Positions 45,394 to 54,211 are shown, numbered from the stretch's first letter. The stretch is 64,000 bases of DNA from Salimicrobium halophilum (GCF_900100295.1 NZ_FNEV01000008.1:1-64000); one strand, 5' to 3'. Numbers and translations are program-made. Notes: generated by a model from the sequence alone, not told the origin.

Positions 45394-45768
45394 ATGATGG
45401 AACCGATTAAGCCGGAAAAAGTACAAGATATTATCGACAATTTCTCAGAAAAGCCGGTCTATGTGCACCTGGAGACGACAAACGGGGCATATGCCAGTCA
45501 TTTCAATGAAAAAGCGCATAACGTAGGGGCTTTTATCCGGAATGCTCACGTTACGTATGAACACGGAAAAATCATCAGTACCGGAGGCGGCTACCGCGTC
45601 GGACTGAAACTTGAACTCGGCTGGGTATATGCCGAAGGTCTGACCGATTACGAAGTGGACGAGCACAATCGTCTCTTGATGGCAGGCCATGATGAACAAG
45701 GACGACTCATGGTCGCGCTCGAAATCAGTGAGACACCATTTGCTCACGAGGCGGATTATCATGAGTGA
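45394..45768 (+). CDS. yojF: YojF-family protein
   Basis: 124-aa member of the YojF/DUF1806 family, small beta-rich cytoplasmic protein of unknown activity. In B. subtilis yojF precedes yojG/bshB2, the bacillithiol deacetylase, and the same pair is seen here with an 8-bp overlap, so a supporting role in bacillithiol formation is likely. Visible features: NFSEKPVYVHLETTNGAYASH near the N-terminus and VGLKLELGWVYAEGLTDYE in the middle. ATG 45394 follows AAGGGGG; it starts directly after uvrA. Confidence 0.85.
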   Translation: MMEPIKPEKVQDIIDNFSEKPVYVHLETTNGAYASHFNEKAHNVGAFIRNAHVTYEHGKIISTGGGYRVGLKLELGWVYAEGLTDYEVDEHNRLLMAGHDEQGRLMVALEISETPFAHEADYHE

Positions 45769-46411
45769 TTATAAGCGCGTCATCGTCATTTTCCCACACC
45801 CGGACGACGAAACGTTCGGGGCAGGGGGGACGCTGGCTTCTCTGGTGGACGCTGGTTCAAAAGTGACGTACTGGTGCGGGACACTCGGAGAAATGGGGCG
45901 GAATATGGGGAACCCTGTATTTGCAAACAGGGAGACGCTTTCCACCTACAGGAAAAAAGAACTCGATGAAGCCGCAGGGGTTCTTGGAATCGATGTCGTT
46001 CATCTCGGGTATCGGGATAAGACGATTGAATTCGAAGTGCTCGAAGAAATGGTGACTCACCTGAGAACGAAGCTTGAGGAGGCGAAACCGGACCTCGTTA
46101 TCACTCATTTTCCCGGCTACGCGGTACACCCGGACCACGATGCGCTTGGACGCGCGGCAGTCGAAGCAGTCAAGGAAATGAAAGAGGAAGAGCGTCCGGA
46201 CGTCTGGATGCATGCGATTTCCAACGAAACGTCCGAGGATCTCGGAGCACCGGCAATCCTTAAGGACATCAGTGATTATTGGGATACGAAATGGAAAGCG
46301 ATTCGTACGCATCTCTCCCAGGCGGATGGTATGGTGGACCTCATAAACAGGGAAGACCAGCTGGAGCGATTGAAGACAGAGCGCTTCTACACGTTAGACC
46401 AGCTGCAATAA
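45761..46411 (+). CDS. bshB2: Bacillithiol biosynthesis deacetylase BshB2
   Basis: LmbE/PIG-L zinc deacetylase expected to convert GlcNAc-malate to GlcN-malate in bacillithiol synthesis. The metal site is the N-terminal PHPDDETFGAGG (about residues 12-23) together with the later HPDHD (about 126). ATG 45761 lies within the yojF end, giving 216 aa; longer upstream frames read through yojF without a ribosome site. Confidence 0.9.
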   Translation: MSDYKRVIVIFPHPDDETFGAGGTLASLVDAGSKVTYWCGTLGEMGRNMGNPVFANRETLSTYRKKELDEAAGVLGIDVVHLGYRDKTIEFEVLEEMVTHLRTKLEEAKPDLVITHFPGYAVHPDHDALGRAAVEAVKEMKEEERPDVWMHAISNETSEDLGAPAILKDISDYWDTKWKAIRTHLSQADGMVDLINREDQLERLKTERFYTLDQLQ

Positions 46412-46433
46412 AAATGAAAAGGAGGAGTATATC

Positions 46434-47420
46434 GTGTCAGAAGAACGGATGAAAGTCCTTAAGATGATCGAAAACGGAGAAATCAGTGCAGAAGAAGGCT
46501 CCAAGCTATTGGAAGCGATGAATGATTCGAAGTCCTATAGTTGGAAGAGTTTTCTCGGAGATGCTGTAGACCGTGTGAAAAAAGGGGATTTCGATTTAAG
46601 CTTCGGGAATACGATCGATTTTCAGGAAAATGAGGAAGAAGAAGCAACATCGTTCGAAGATATGGACATTCATATCAATAATGGTTCGATTCATATACTT
46701 ACACATGATAAGGAAACAATCAAAGCCGAGTATGATGTGAAGATGTACCAGGCGAAAGATGAAGAAGAGGCGAAACAACGTTTTAAAGAAGAAGTGCGCC
46801 TGGATGCTTCCGAGGATCTTCTTAGACTGTCCAGTCCATCCGGCAAAGTCAAAGTATTCGTCACGCTTTACGTTCCTGATCGTTCCTATGATTTTGTGAA
46901 AGCGAAAGTGTTCAACGGTGCGGTGAATCTGGAAAATATGCAGGCGGAACACGTAGAGACGAAGACGACGAATGGTGCTGTAAGCTTCACTAACGTACAA
47001 GGGGAAAAAGCGAACGTAGAAACCGGAAACGGAACCATCGATTTCAAAGGTTGCTCTTTTGCACGCTGTGATGGAAAGACCGTAAATGGTCGCATTCAAG
47101 CGGATGGATCATTCGCAAAACTGGATCTCTCTACGGTATCCGGCGGCATTCAGGTCACTGGACAGGGCCACCGTTCCGAGCGCGGCTTCTTCAAAACGTC
47201 TACCGGTTCGATTGAGGTCCTGCTGCCGGAACAGAAGCGGGTAGAAGGAAGACTGGCTTCGGCATTCGGGAAGCTGGATTGCAAACTTGATAATTATAAA
47301 CTGCTCTCTGATAAGAATGACTGGCTCTCCAAAGAGCTGAAATTCGAAGCGAGAGAAGATTACGACGGAGTATATTACATCGATGCTGATACGAAATCAG
47401 GATCTGTGACCGTACGCTAA
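46434..47420 (+). CDS. yvlB: YvlB-like DUF4097 protein
   Basis: 328 aa. The N-terminal 40 residues (MKVLKMIENGEISAEEGSKLLEAM) form the small helical SHOCT/YvlB-type module found in envelope-stress proteins; residues about 75-328 are a repetitive beta-strand DUF4097 domain with recurring T-x-N-G-x-V/I pattern (TTNGAVSF, VETGNGTIDF, KTVNGRIQ, STVSGGIQV, STGSIEVLLP). GTG start after AAAAGGAGGAG. In B. subtilis yvlABCD belongs to the sigma-W/PspA envelope-stress set; here yvlA and yvlC are missing. Confidence 0.85.
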   Translation: MSEERMKVLKMIENGEISAEEGSKLLEAMNDSKSYSWKSFLGDAVDRVKKGDFDLSFGNTIDFQENEEEEATSFEDMDIHINNGSIHILTHDKETIKAEYDVKMYQAKDEEEAKQRFKEEVRLDASEDLLRLSSPSGKVKVFVTLYVPDRSYDFVKAKVFNGAVNLENMQAEHVETKTTNGAVSFTNVQGEKANVETGNGTIDFKGCSFARCDGKTVNGRIQADGSFAKLDLSTVSGGIQVTGQGHRSERGFFKTSTGSIEVLLPEQKRVEGRLASAFGKLDCKLDNYKLLSDKNDWLSKELKFEAREDYDGVYYIDADTKSGSVTVR

Positions 47421-47440
47421 AAGAAAGCAGGTGAGAGAGA

Positions 47441-47788
47441 ATGAAAAACGCACTGCTCCATGTCATAGTCAATGCCATAGCATTGCTGGTCGTAAGTGTT
47501 TTGTTCGATTCCATACAGATAGATGGAGTGACCGGCGCCTTGTTCGCTGCTCTGATTCTGTCGATTCTGAATGCTGTAATCAAGCCGATTCTCGTCGTGC
47601 TTACCCTACCTGTGACGATTTTATCTCTCGGTCTGTTTCTCTTCGTCATTAATGCGATTACGCTTCTTTTGACGGATGCGATTCTCGGGAGTACGTTCGA
47701 AATCGGAGGCTTCGGTGTCGCCATCCTGGCAGCTGTCATCATAGCGATTGTGAACCTCGTGCTGAATAAGCTCATCCAGGATATATAG
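47441..47788 (+). CDS. yvlD: YvlD-like phage-holin-family membrane protein
   Basis: 115 aa, nearly all hydrophobic, four membrane segments (about residues 5-25, 31-53, 56-78, 88-110), phage_holin_4_2/DUF family. Follows yvlB by 20 bp with ribosome site GCAGGTGAGAG; a strong terminator follows. Likely part of the envelope-stress function with yvlB. Confidence 0.87.
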   Translation: MKNALLHVIVNAIALLVVSVLFDSIQIDGVTGALFAALILSILNAVIKPILVVLTLPVTILSLGLFLFVINAITLLLTDAILGSTFEIGGFGVAILAAVIIAIVNLVLNKLIQDI

Positions 47789-47796
47789 GTTTTGCA

Positions 47797-47830
47797 CTCC
47801 CTTCCCGTTTTGTCGGGAAGGGAGTTTTTT
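47797..47830 (+). terminator. Terminator of yvlB-yvlD
   Basis: Perfect 11-bp stem CTCCCTTCCCG (47797-47807) / CGGGAAGGGAG (47814-47824), then TTTTTT. Confidence 0.93.
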
Positions 47831-47873
47831 AATGTCTTCTGGTTTCCTGGTCACTGAATCAGCTGGAATGGTC

Positions 47874-47959
47874 ACGAGTGTCCGGCAAAAATGATAGATA
47901 GTCACTCATTATCAGTCATCGGGGGTGAGTGGGTGGTAATGGGTTTTGCGGGACACTCG
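47874..47959. repeat. Dispersed repeat family B, copy 1 (hairpin)
   Basis: CGAGTGTCCGGCAAAA (47875-47890) pairs with TTTTGCGGGACACTCG (47944-47959), 15 of 16 bp; an inner stem CACTCA (47903-47908) / TGAGTG (47926-47931) follows. GTGAGTGGGTGG...TTTGCGGGACACTC recurs at 54294-54327. It is the first element in the 552-bp gene-free stretch before hprK; family A fills the rest. Confidence 0.75.
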
Positions 47960-48014
47960 GTAGATATTTTCCGGGTTGGACGTCGCGCAAGTTGTGTTTC
48001 TTGCAGGAAAGTAT

Positions 48015-48157
48015 GGGTGATTCCGCTTTTTTTCACATCTAGCTGCATCACCCAGAAACTCGAGCCATAAGCGTATCGGATCAGAAAAAGGAAAGGTCAC
48101 CTTTGTCTGACCGATACGCTTATGACTGAAGTTTCTGAACGGGGTGATTCCGCTTTT
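48015..48157. repeat. Dispersed repeat family A, copy 2
   Basis: GGGTGATTCCGCTTTT flanks the unit at 48015-48030 and 48142-48157 (period 127 bp). The hairpin CATAAGCGTATCGG-A-TCAGA (48066-48085) / 48106-48124 has the same ends as copy 1 but three changed base pairs (A-T to G-C, C-G to A-T, C-G to T-A), each compensated on the other arm, plus one bulged A. CACATCTAGCTGCA is also shared with the adjacent unit. Confidence 0.88.
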
Positions 48158-48284
48158 GCTGATCACATCTAGCTGCAGTTCCCAGAACCACGTAAAATAA
48201 GTAGCCACCCCTGTTTCGGGAAAGGACACCCGAAGCCAGGCGCGTATACTTATTTTAGGGGTTCTAAGCGGGAACTTCCGCTTT
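48142..48284. repeat. Dispersed repeat family A, divergent tandem unit
   Basis: Starts in the shared GGGTGATTCCGCTTTT and CACATCTAGCTGCA flank and ends GGGAACTTCCGCTTT (48270-48284), period 128 bp. The hairpin inside is different: GTTCCC/GGGAAC, AGAACC/GGTTCT, TAAAATAAGTA (48193-48203) / TACTTATTTTA (48247-48257), with an inner TTCGGG/CCCGAA. So frame and length are kept while the hairpin sequence is replaced. Confidence 0.8.
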
Positions 48285-48296
48285 CGTTATTAATCA

Positions 48297-48305
48297 TGCT
48301 ACAAT
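48297..48305 (+). promoter_or_regulatory. Extended -10 promoter of the hprK operon
   Basis: TGCTACAAT (48297-48305), 36 bp before the start codon; TTCCGC at the end of the family A repeat (48276-48281) lies 18 nt upstream of TACAAT. Confidence 0.6.
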
Positions 48306-48340
48306 GATAGGCAGTTATGTTTTATTTAGGAGGAGATACT

Positions 48341-49300
48341 GTGGCGAAGGTGATTACCCAGGACTTGCTGGATCGTTACGCTCTGGAGCTTTTGACAGGG
48401 GAGACAGGAGTTCACAGGGAAATACATACAAGTGACATTTCAAGACCCGGCGTGGAGATGACCGGATATTTCAAGTTCTATCCGAAAGAACGTCTTCAGG
48501 TGCTCGGAAAGACGGAAGTGTCCTATTTGAATGAGCTGACGAATGAACAATTGAAGGAACGGATGGACAAGCTATGTACGGACGTAACGCCGGGCATCAT
48601 TGTTACCCGTGGGCTGGAAATACCACAGGAGCTCGTTGATGCTGCCGAAGCCGGCGGCGTACCGTTGATGAAATCTCCTTATAAGACGACAAGGGTCATC
48701 AGTCGCCTGACGAATTTTCTTGAAACGAAATTCGCTCCGTTTACTGCTATTCATGGCGTCCTCGTCGATATTTACGGCATCGGTGTTCTCATCACCGGGA
48801 ACAGTGGCGTCGGTAAAAGTGAGACGGCACTGGAGTTGGTGAAACGTGGCCATCGTCTCGTTGCTGATGATAGTGTCGAAATCAGGCAGGAGGATTACGA
48901 TACGCTCATCGGAAACAGCCCGTCGCTGATTGAGCACCTTCTTGAAATTCGCGGTCTGGGAATCATCAACGTTATGACACTCTTCGGAGCAGGGTCCGTC
49001 CGCAGTCATAAGCGGATTACCCTGGTGATCAATCTCGAGCTATGGGAGAAGAATAAACAGTACGATCGCGTCGGATTAGAAGAGGAAACGATGCGTATCA
49101 TGGATGTGGATGTTCCAAAAGCGACCATCCCGGTTCGTCCCGGGCGGAACCTAGCTGTCATCATCGAAGTGGCAGCGATGAATTTCCGTCTGAAGCGGAT
49201 GGGCATAAACGCGGCGGAAGAATTTTCGGAACGTCTGACGAAAGTGATTGAAACAGGGGAAGATCACCCGGCATCTCCTGAAGACCGGGCGGAAGACTAA
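48341..49300 (+). CDS. hprK: HPr kinase/phosphorylase
   Basis: Phosphorylates HPr on Ser46 and reverses it by phosphorolysis, the sensor of Firmicute carbon catabolite control. N-terminal domain about 1-130, Walker A GNSGVGKS (153-160) preceded by catalytic H138, then [11 protein letters not shown], and the HPrK signature [15 protein letters not shown] (in parts, near 203). GTG 48341 follows TTTAGGAGGAG; the ATG at 48317 precedes that site. 319 aa. First gene of hprK-lgt-yvoD-yvoF-glpP. Confidence 0.96.
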   Translation: MAKVITQDLLDRYALELLTGETGVHREIHTSDISRPGVEMTGYFKFYPKERLQVLGKTEVSYLNELTNEQLKERMDKLCTDVTPGIIVTRGLEIPQELVDAAEAGGVPLMKSPYKTTRVISRLTNFLETKFAPFTAIHGVLVDIYGIGVLITGNSGVGKSETALELVKRGHRLVADDSVEIRQEDYDTLIGNSPSLIEHLLEIRGLGIINVMTLFGAGSVRSHKRITLVINLELWEKNKQYDRVGLEEETMRIMDVDVPKATIPVRPGRNLAVIIEVAAMNFRLKRMGINAAEEFSERLTKVIETGEDHPASPEDRAED

Positions 49301-49312
49301 GGAGGGAATACA

Positions 49313-50149
49313 ATGGCGTGTACGACAGACCCCCTCGATCCCATATTCTTGGAACTAGGGGTCCTCAACATATACTGGTACGGGTTGATCATCGCTACCG
49401 GGGCACTCCTCGGGCTCTGGCTGGCCACTCATGAATCGGAACGTCTCGGTTTGAAAAAAGATTACATGGTGGATCTGCTCATTTACGCGATACCTATCGC
49501 TATACTTTCAGCCAGAATCTATTACGTTATTTTCGAATGGGAGCAATATGCTGGTGGTCCGTTCTGGAAGGTCTTTGCCGTGTGGGAAGGCGGAATCGCT
49601 ATCCACGGGGCGTTGATCGGTTCGGTACTTACGGCGATCATTTATACGCGCGTGCGGAAGCTGTCGTTCTGGATGATGGCAGATATAGCAGCGCCCAGCA
49701 TTATCCTTGGCCAGGCTATTGGCCGGTGGGGGAACTTCATGAACCAGGAAGCCCACGGCGGACCGGTTTCTGAATCTTTTTATCAAAACTTCATGCAGTA
49801 TCTGCCCGGATTCATCAACCAGCAGATGTGTATAGATGGAACGCTTTATCACCCGACATTCCTGTATGAATCCTTATGGAATATTGCTGGTTTTGTTTTA
49901 TTGCTTGTACTTAGCAGAAAAATTAACCCGAGACGCGGCGAAGTCTTCCTAAGCTACGTCATCTGGTATTCCGTCGGACGTTTCTTCATTGAAGGAATGC
50001 GTACGGACAGCCTTTACATCGTAGGTCAGCTCCGCACGGCTCAGGTCATTTCCATTGTCCTCGTTATTCTTGCTGTAGCATTGATCTGGTACAGAAGGAA
50101 GACGAAGATGGCGAATCTGCACTACGACGGAAAGAAAGTGAAAAAGTAA
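49313..50149 (+). CDS. lgt: Prolipoprotein diacylglyceryl transferase
   Basis: Membrane enzyme that adds diacylglycerol from phosphatidylglycerol to the lipobox Cys of prolipoproteins (for example CccB here). About seven membrane segments; signature [14 protein letters not shown] (near residue 139) includes the essential Arg and Asn residues, and [15 protein letters not shown] is the second conserved region. 278 aa. Twelve bp after hprK; ribosome site AAGGAGGG. Confidence 0.96.
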   Translation: MACTTDPLDPIFLELGVLNIYWYGLIIATGALLGLWLATHESERLGLKKDYMVDLLIYAIPIAILSARIYYVIFEWEQYAGGPFWKVFAVWEGGIAIHGALIGSVLTAIIYTRVRKLSFWMMADIAAPSIILGQAIGRWGNFMNQEAHGGPVSESFYQNFMQYLPGFINQQMCIDGTLYHPTFLYESLWNIAGFVLLLVLSRKINPRRGEVFLSYVIWYSVGRFFIEGMRTDSLYIVGQLRTAQVISIVLVILAVALIWYRRKTKMANLHYDGKKVKK

Positions 50150-50162
50150 GGAGAGAGAAATA

Positions 50163-51113
50163 ATGTTAGGAATTTTAAAAAGGGGGATGAAACAGGGGTT
50201 ATCTCTGACGTGGTCGCTCGGGAAGATCATTTTTCCGATTACGCTCATTATGACGATTCTTCAGTATACCCCTGTGTTCCCTTGGCTTATGAATAAAATC
50301 TCTCCGCTTATGAGTGCGATAGGATTATCTGCGGAGGCGGCGGTTCCTCTGGTCATCGGTAACTTCCTCAATTTATATGCCGGGATCGCTGCCATCATTT
50401 CTTTCGACTTTACGGTGAAAGAAGTGTTCATTATGGCTGTCATGCTTTCGTTTTCCCATAATCTGATCGTTGAATCTGCTGTAGCGAAAAAAGTGGGAGT
50501 AAGCTGGTGGTTCGTGATCGGCCTCAGGATTTCTCTTGCCATTTTCTCGGCATGGATGATCAGTATGTTTTGGAACGGAGGAGGGCAACTCGCTTCTTAC
50601 GGGTTCGCTTCCCCGGACCAGGCTGATCCTTCCGGTGTCTACGAGATCGCCTGGCACGGGATCACCACAGCGGCGAGCGGTATTTTTCAACTCGCTTTGA
50701 TCGTTATTCCGCTTATGCTTATTATGCAGGTATTCCGTGAAAAAGGATGGCTCGATAAGTTTTCGAGAGGAATGGCACCATTGATGAAGTTCCTAGGGAT
50801 GAAACAGAATACGTCGACCACCATAGTGGCAGGATTGACGATCGGACTCGCTTATGGGGCTGGTCTTATGATCCAGGCGGTAGAGGAAGACGGGGTATCG
50901 AAGAAAGATATGTACCTGGCGATGATCTTTCTCGTTTCCTGTCATGCGGTTGTAGAGGATACACTCGTATTCATTCCGCTCGGTATACCTATTTGGCCGC
51001 TTCTTGCGATCAGACTGGCTACAGCGATTGTTCTCACGGCAGGAATAGGATTTGTCTGGAACAGGCGCAGAGCAAGGAAACCTGCCACGCGTCATTCCTA
51101 TCAGGGAGGGTGA
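50163..51113 (+). CDS. yvoD: Nucleoside-recognition (Gate) domain membrane protein, YvoD
   Basis: 316-aa membrane protein with about eight hydrophobic segments and two Gate/nucleoside-recognition repeats (VPLVIGNFLNLYAGIAA near residue 61, TTIVAGLTIGLAYGAGLM near 221), related to SpmA/SpmB-type proteins; substrate unknown. Located between lgt and yvoF as in B. subtilis, 13 bp after lgt. Confidence 0.85.
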   Translation: MLGILKRGMKQGLSLTWSLGKIIFPITLIMTILQYTPVFPWLMNKISPLMSAIGLSAEAAVPLVIGNFLNLYAGIAAIISFDFTVKEVFIMAVMLSFSHNLIVESAVAKKVGVSWWFVIGLRISLAIFSAWMISMFWNGGGQLASYGFASPDQADPSGVYEIAWHGITTAASGIFQLALIVIPLMLIMQVFREKGWLDKFSRGMAPLMKFLGMKQNTSTTIVAGLTIGLAYGAGLMIQAVEEDGVSKKDMYLAMIFLVSCHAVVEDTLVFIPLGIPIWPLLAIRLATAIVLTAGIGFVWNRRRARKPATRHSYQGG

Positions 51114-51116
51114 AGA

Positions 51117-51608
51117 ATGAGACGAACAGATCGTTTTATAATCAAGGGTGCGAATTCTTTATGGCAACTGTATCACACGGTGCCATTTTCGAAGGTAGTC
51201 AAAAACTTCATCGTTCTCCAGGTGGCCCGCTACACCCCGTTCCTGCCGGTGAAAAATTGGATGTATCGCCGTTTTCTAGGTATGGATATTGGCCCACGAA
51301 CCGCTTTTGCCCTCATGGCGATGCCGGATGTCATGTTTCCTGAGAAGATAAAAGTCGGCCAGAATTCTATCATCGGCTACAACACGACGATTCTTACCCA
51401 CGAATATTTGACGAAGGAATACAGACTCGGGGAAGTCGTGATAGGAGCTGACGTGATGATCGGAGCCAACAGTACGATTTTACCGGGTGTCCATATCGGG
51501 GACGGGGCAACGATTGGCGCAGGTTCTGTCGTTCATAAAGATGTTGCACCCGGAAGCGTAGTAGGAGGAAACCCTCTTCATACGCTAAGGAGAGGAGAAA
51601 ACTCATGA
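51117..51608 (+). CDS. yvoF: YvoF-like left-handed beta-helix acyltransferase
   Basis: 163-aa hexapeptide-repeat acetyltransferase. Repeats (I/L/V-G-x4) run from about residue 75 to 150: KVGQNSIIGYNTTILTHEY, EVVIGADVMIGANSTILPGV, IGDGATIGAGSVVHKDV, ending GNPLHTLR, typical of O-acetyltransferases; acceptor unknown. Starts 3 bp after yvoD (ribosome site inside its end) and overlaps glpP by 4 bp (ATGA). In B. subtilis ppaX sits just before yvoF; no ppaX is found here. Confidence 0.87.
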   Translation: MRRTDRFIIKGANSLWQLYHTVPFSKVVKNFIVLQVARYTPFLPVKNWMYRRFLGMDIGPRTAFALMAMPDVMFPEKIKVGQNSIIGYNTTILTHEYLTKEYRLGEVVIGADVMIGANSTILPGVHIGDGATIGAGSVVHKDVAPGSVVGGNPLHTLRRGENS

Positions 51609-52150
51609 TCGAACAGAAAGTACTTCCGGCTGTACGACGAATGAAAGACTTTGAAACCCTTCTTGATACAGATACCGATTACCTTATTTTTTTAGAGACG
51701 AGGATCGGTCTTTTGAAAAGCATGATGCGTGAAGCCAGAAAAAGAGAGAAGAAAGTATTCATCCACGCCGATCTCGTTCAGGGGTTGAAAACGGATGAAT
51801 ATGGCATGGAGTACCTCGGCAGGGAAATCAAACCGGATGGCATCATTTCGACAAGATCCGGAGTGATTCAGCAGGCGAAACGTTATGGCATGACTTCCGT
51901 CCAGCGTCTGTTTCTGATCGACAGTCAGGCGCTTTCGCAGAATATAAAACAGGTGAAACGTACGAATCCTGATTATATCGAACTCTTGCCCGGCGTACTT
52001 CCAGGGATGATCAGGGAGATGACCGAAGACCTGGATATCCCGATTATTGCCGGAGGGCTGATTCGGACGTCCGAGGAAGTCGATGGAGCCCTCGAAGCAG
52101 GAGCAGTCGCTGTCACGACGTCACGCTCCGACCTCTGGCGGTTTGAATAA
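51605..52150 (+). CDS. glpP: Glycerol-3-phosphate-responsive antiterminator
   Basis: RNA-binding regulator that, with glycerol-3-phosphate, allows transcription through the glpD leader terminator. 181-aa TIM-barrel-like protein: YLIFLETRIGLLKSMMREARK, KKVFIHADLVQGLKTDEYG, DGIISTRSGVIQQAKR, and IPIIAGGLIRTSEEV are family motifs. It is coupled to yvoF yet lies directly upstream of its target glpD, whose leader terminator is described next. Confidence 0.94.
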   Translation: MIEQKVLPAVRRMKDFETLLDTDTDYLIFLETRIGLLKSMMREARKREKKVFIHADLVQGLKTDEYGMEYLGREIKPDGIISTRSGVIQQAKRYGMTSVQRLFLIDSQALSQNIKQVKRTNPDYIELLPGVLPGMIREMTEDLDIPIIAGGLIRTSEEVDGALEAGAVAVTTSRSDLWRFE

Positions 52151-52156
52151 ACAGCC

Positions 52157-52186
52157 TTGCTTTCTTTGTGAAAGTTCTGGTACAAT
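52157..52186 (+). promoter_or_regulatory. Promoter of glpD
   Basis: TTGCTT (52157-52162), 18-nt spacer, TACAAT (52181-52186) with extended TGG just before it. Confidence 0.65.
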
Positions 52187-52218
52187 GACGATAAGTTAAT
52201 AACAGGTCGGAGAACAGG

Positions 52219-52276
52219 AGAGACCACAGGTCCTTTACGTATATATTCGTAGAGGGGATCTGTGGTCTCTTTTTTT
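52219..52276 (+). promoter_or_regulatory. glpD leader terminator controlled by GlpP
   Basis: AGAGACCACAG (52219-52229) pairs with CTGTGGTCTCT (52260-52270), extended inward by GTCC/GGAT and TTTACG/CGTAGA around a TATATATT loop, then a T run to 52276. This is the inverted repeat expected of a GlpP antitermination target between promoter and glpD. Confidence 0.88.
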
Positions 52277-52348
52277 CTGCATACTTTCCTATGGATTAGG
52301 GAATACACGTATCAGAGCAATGAAACCGACAGGAAGGAGTAACGATAT

Positions 52349-54010
52349 ATGAGTTTTTCAAGTTATGATCGCAAAGAACAATTCCGTAAACTGACAGAGG
52401 AACAGTGGGACGTATTAGTAATCGGTGGAGGGATTACAGGAGCCGGAATCGCTCTTGATGCTTCGAGCCGTGGAATGAATACAGCTCTTGTGGAAATGCA
52501 GGATTACGCTGCAGGTACGTCTTCACGCTCGACGAAGCTTGTCCACGGAGGACTTCGTTATCTGAAGCAATTTGAAGTGAAAATGGTAGCAGAAGTAGGG
52601 AAAGAGCGGGAAATCGTATACGAAAATGGCCCGCACGTTACAACGCCTGAGTGGATGATGCTTCCATTTTATAAGGAAGGGAACTTCGGACCTCTTTCCA
52701 CCAACGTAGGTCTGATGGTATACGATTATCTTGCTGGCGTGAAGAAAGCCGAACGTCGTCGCATGTTTTCTCCGCAACAGGCGATGGAAAGAGAACCGCT
52801 TGTAAACGGAGAGAATCTGAAAGGGGCAGGTTTCTATGTAGAATATAAAACGGATGATGCCCGCCTGACACTCGACGTGCTGAAGAAAGCGGTCGAGTAC
52901 GGAGCTTCCGCGACGAACTACGCGAAAGTTACCGAGTTCATTTATGAAAATGGAAAAGTGACCGGAGCTGTCATCGAAGATACGGTCACCGGGGATACGT
53001 ACCAGGTGAAAGCGAAGAAAATCATCAACGCTGCCGGCCCATGGGTGGATACGCTCAGAGAAGAAGACGGCTCGAAGAAAGGGAAGACCCTTCAGCTTAC
53101 GAAAGGGATTCACCTCGTCTTCGACCAGAGCGACTTCCCGCTGCAGCAGGCGATCTACTTCGACAGTCCGGATGGGCGTATGATTTTCGCTATTCCGAGA
53201 GACGGAAAAGCCTACATCGGAACGACGGATACGGTCTACGAAGGGGATATTTCGCATCCTACGATGACGAAAGAAGACCGTGATTACCTTTTGAATGCCG
53301 TGAAGAGTATGTTCCCGGATGTGAACGTCACCGAAGAAGACGTGGAATCCAGCTGGGCAGGTCTTCGTCCATTGATTCACGAAGAAGGCAAAGATCCTTC
53401 CGAAATTTCACGGAAAGACGAAATCTTCGTCTCCGATTCCGGTCTTATTTCCATGGCCGGAGGAAAACTCACCGGCTACCGCAAGATGGCGGAGCATGCT
53501 GTCAATCTTGTGCGCGATCAACTGGCTGAAGATTACAGCGTCTACTTCGGGAATTCCGAGACGATCGATATTCCGATTTCCGGAGGAGACGTCGGCGGTT
53601 CGAAAGGATTCGAGAAGTTCAAATATGATAAAGTCATCCGTGGTGTGGAAGTCGGATTGAAGAAAGAAGATGCGGAGAAATTTGTGAACTTCTACGGCTC
53701 TAACGTCGAGAAGCTGTACCGCATTTTCGAAGCGAACAAAGAGAAAGCTGCGGAAGAAAATATTGATCCGGCGGTTTTCGCCCAGCTCATATACAGTCTG
53801 ACGGAAGAGCAGACGTATAAGCCGGTGGACTTCTTCATCCGTCGTACCGGGGCACTGTTTTTCAATATCAACTTCGTCAGGGACCACAAGGATGTCGTCA
53901 TTCCTTACATGGCGAGAGAATTGGAATGGACAGAAGAACAGACGAAAGAATATACGGATGAACTCGAACAACTGCTGAAAGAAGCAGTGACACCGATCGA
54001 GCATGTGTAA
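52349..54010 (+). CDS. glpD: Aerobic glycerol-3-phosphate dehydrogenase
   Basis: Membrane-associated FAD enzyme oxidising glycerol-3-phosphate to dihydroxyacetone phosphate and feeding electrons to menaquinone. N-terminal FAD motif VIGGGITGAGIALDASSRG (about residues 22-40), KLVHGGLRYLKQFE (near 67), YIGTTDT (near 290), and a C-terminal DAO_C domain (about 400-535). 553 aa. Ribosome site AGGAAGGAGT. Regulated by the leader above. Confidence 0.96.
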   Translation: MSFSSYDRKEQFRKLTEEQWDVLVIGGGITGAGIALDASSRGMNTALVEMQDYAAGTSSRSTKLVHGGLRYLKQFEVKMVAEVGKEREIVYENGPHVTTPEWMMLPFYKEGNFGPLSTNVGLMVYDYLAGVKKAERRRMFSPQQAMEREPLVNGENLKGAGFYVEYKTDDARLTLDVLKKAVEYGASATNYAKVTEFIYENGKVTGAVIEDTVTGDTYQVKAKKIINAAGPWVDTLREEDGSKKGKTLQLTKGIHLVFDQSDFPLQQAIYFDSPDGRMIFAIPRDGKAYIGTTDTVYEGDISHPTMTKEDRDYLLNAVKSMFPDVNVTEEDVESSWAGLRPLIHEEGKDPSEISRKDEIFVSDSGLISMAGGKLTGYRKMAEHAVNLVRDQLAEDYSVYFGNSETIDIPISGGDVGGSKGFEKFKYDKVIRGVEVGLKKEDAEKFVNFYGSNVEKLYRIFEANKEKAAEENIDPAVFAQLIYSLTEEQTYKPVDFFIRRTGALFFNINFVRDHKDVVIPYMARELEWTEEQTKEYTDELEQLLKEAVTPIEHV

Positions 54011-54024
54011 CTTCATTATTAAAG

Positions 54025-54066
54025 GCTTGCAGGGAGAAACGATTCTTCTTTCTGCAAGCTTTTTTG
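54025..54066 (+). terminator. Terminator of glpD
   Basis: GCTTGCAG (54025-54032) / CTGCAAGC (54052-54059) with a partly paired interior, then TTTTTTT. Confidence 0.85.
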
Positions 54067-54076
54067 TGTTTTTCTC

Positions 54077-54186
54077 CATTTGCGGACTTACGGGGCGCTT
54101 TTGCGGAGGGTTCCCACTAGTTTGAGGACATTCGACAAAGTTCGACAGTGAATTGCGGACCTCCTGAGGATTTCTGCGGAGGTGCT
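54077..54186. repeat. Dispersed repeat family C, copy 2 (inverted)
   Basis: Four GCGGA boxes start at 54082, 54103, 54155 and 54176: spacing 21-52-21 bp, identical to copy 1 read on the opposite strand. The centre carries GGACATTCGACAAAGTTCGACA, matching the central TGTCGAA pair of copy 1. Together with family B copy 2 it occupies most of the 420-bp gap between glpD and the gene at 54431. Confidence 0.85.
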
Positions 54187-54211
54187 CATAGTTTCCAAGG
54201 GTAAATATCTA

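Noticed and set aside
48015-48284. CRISPR array or integron attC sites
   Set aside because: Only two units, with palindromic inserts rather than unique spacers, and no cas or integrase gene nearby.
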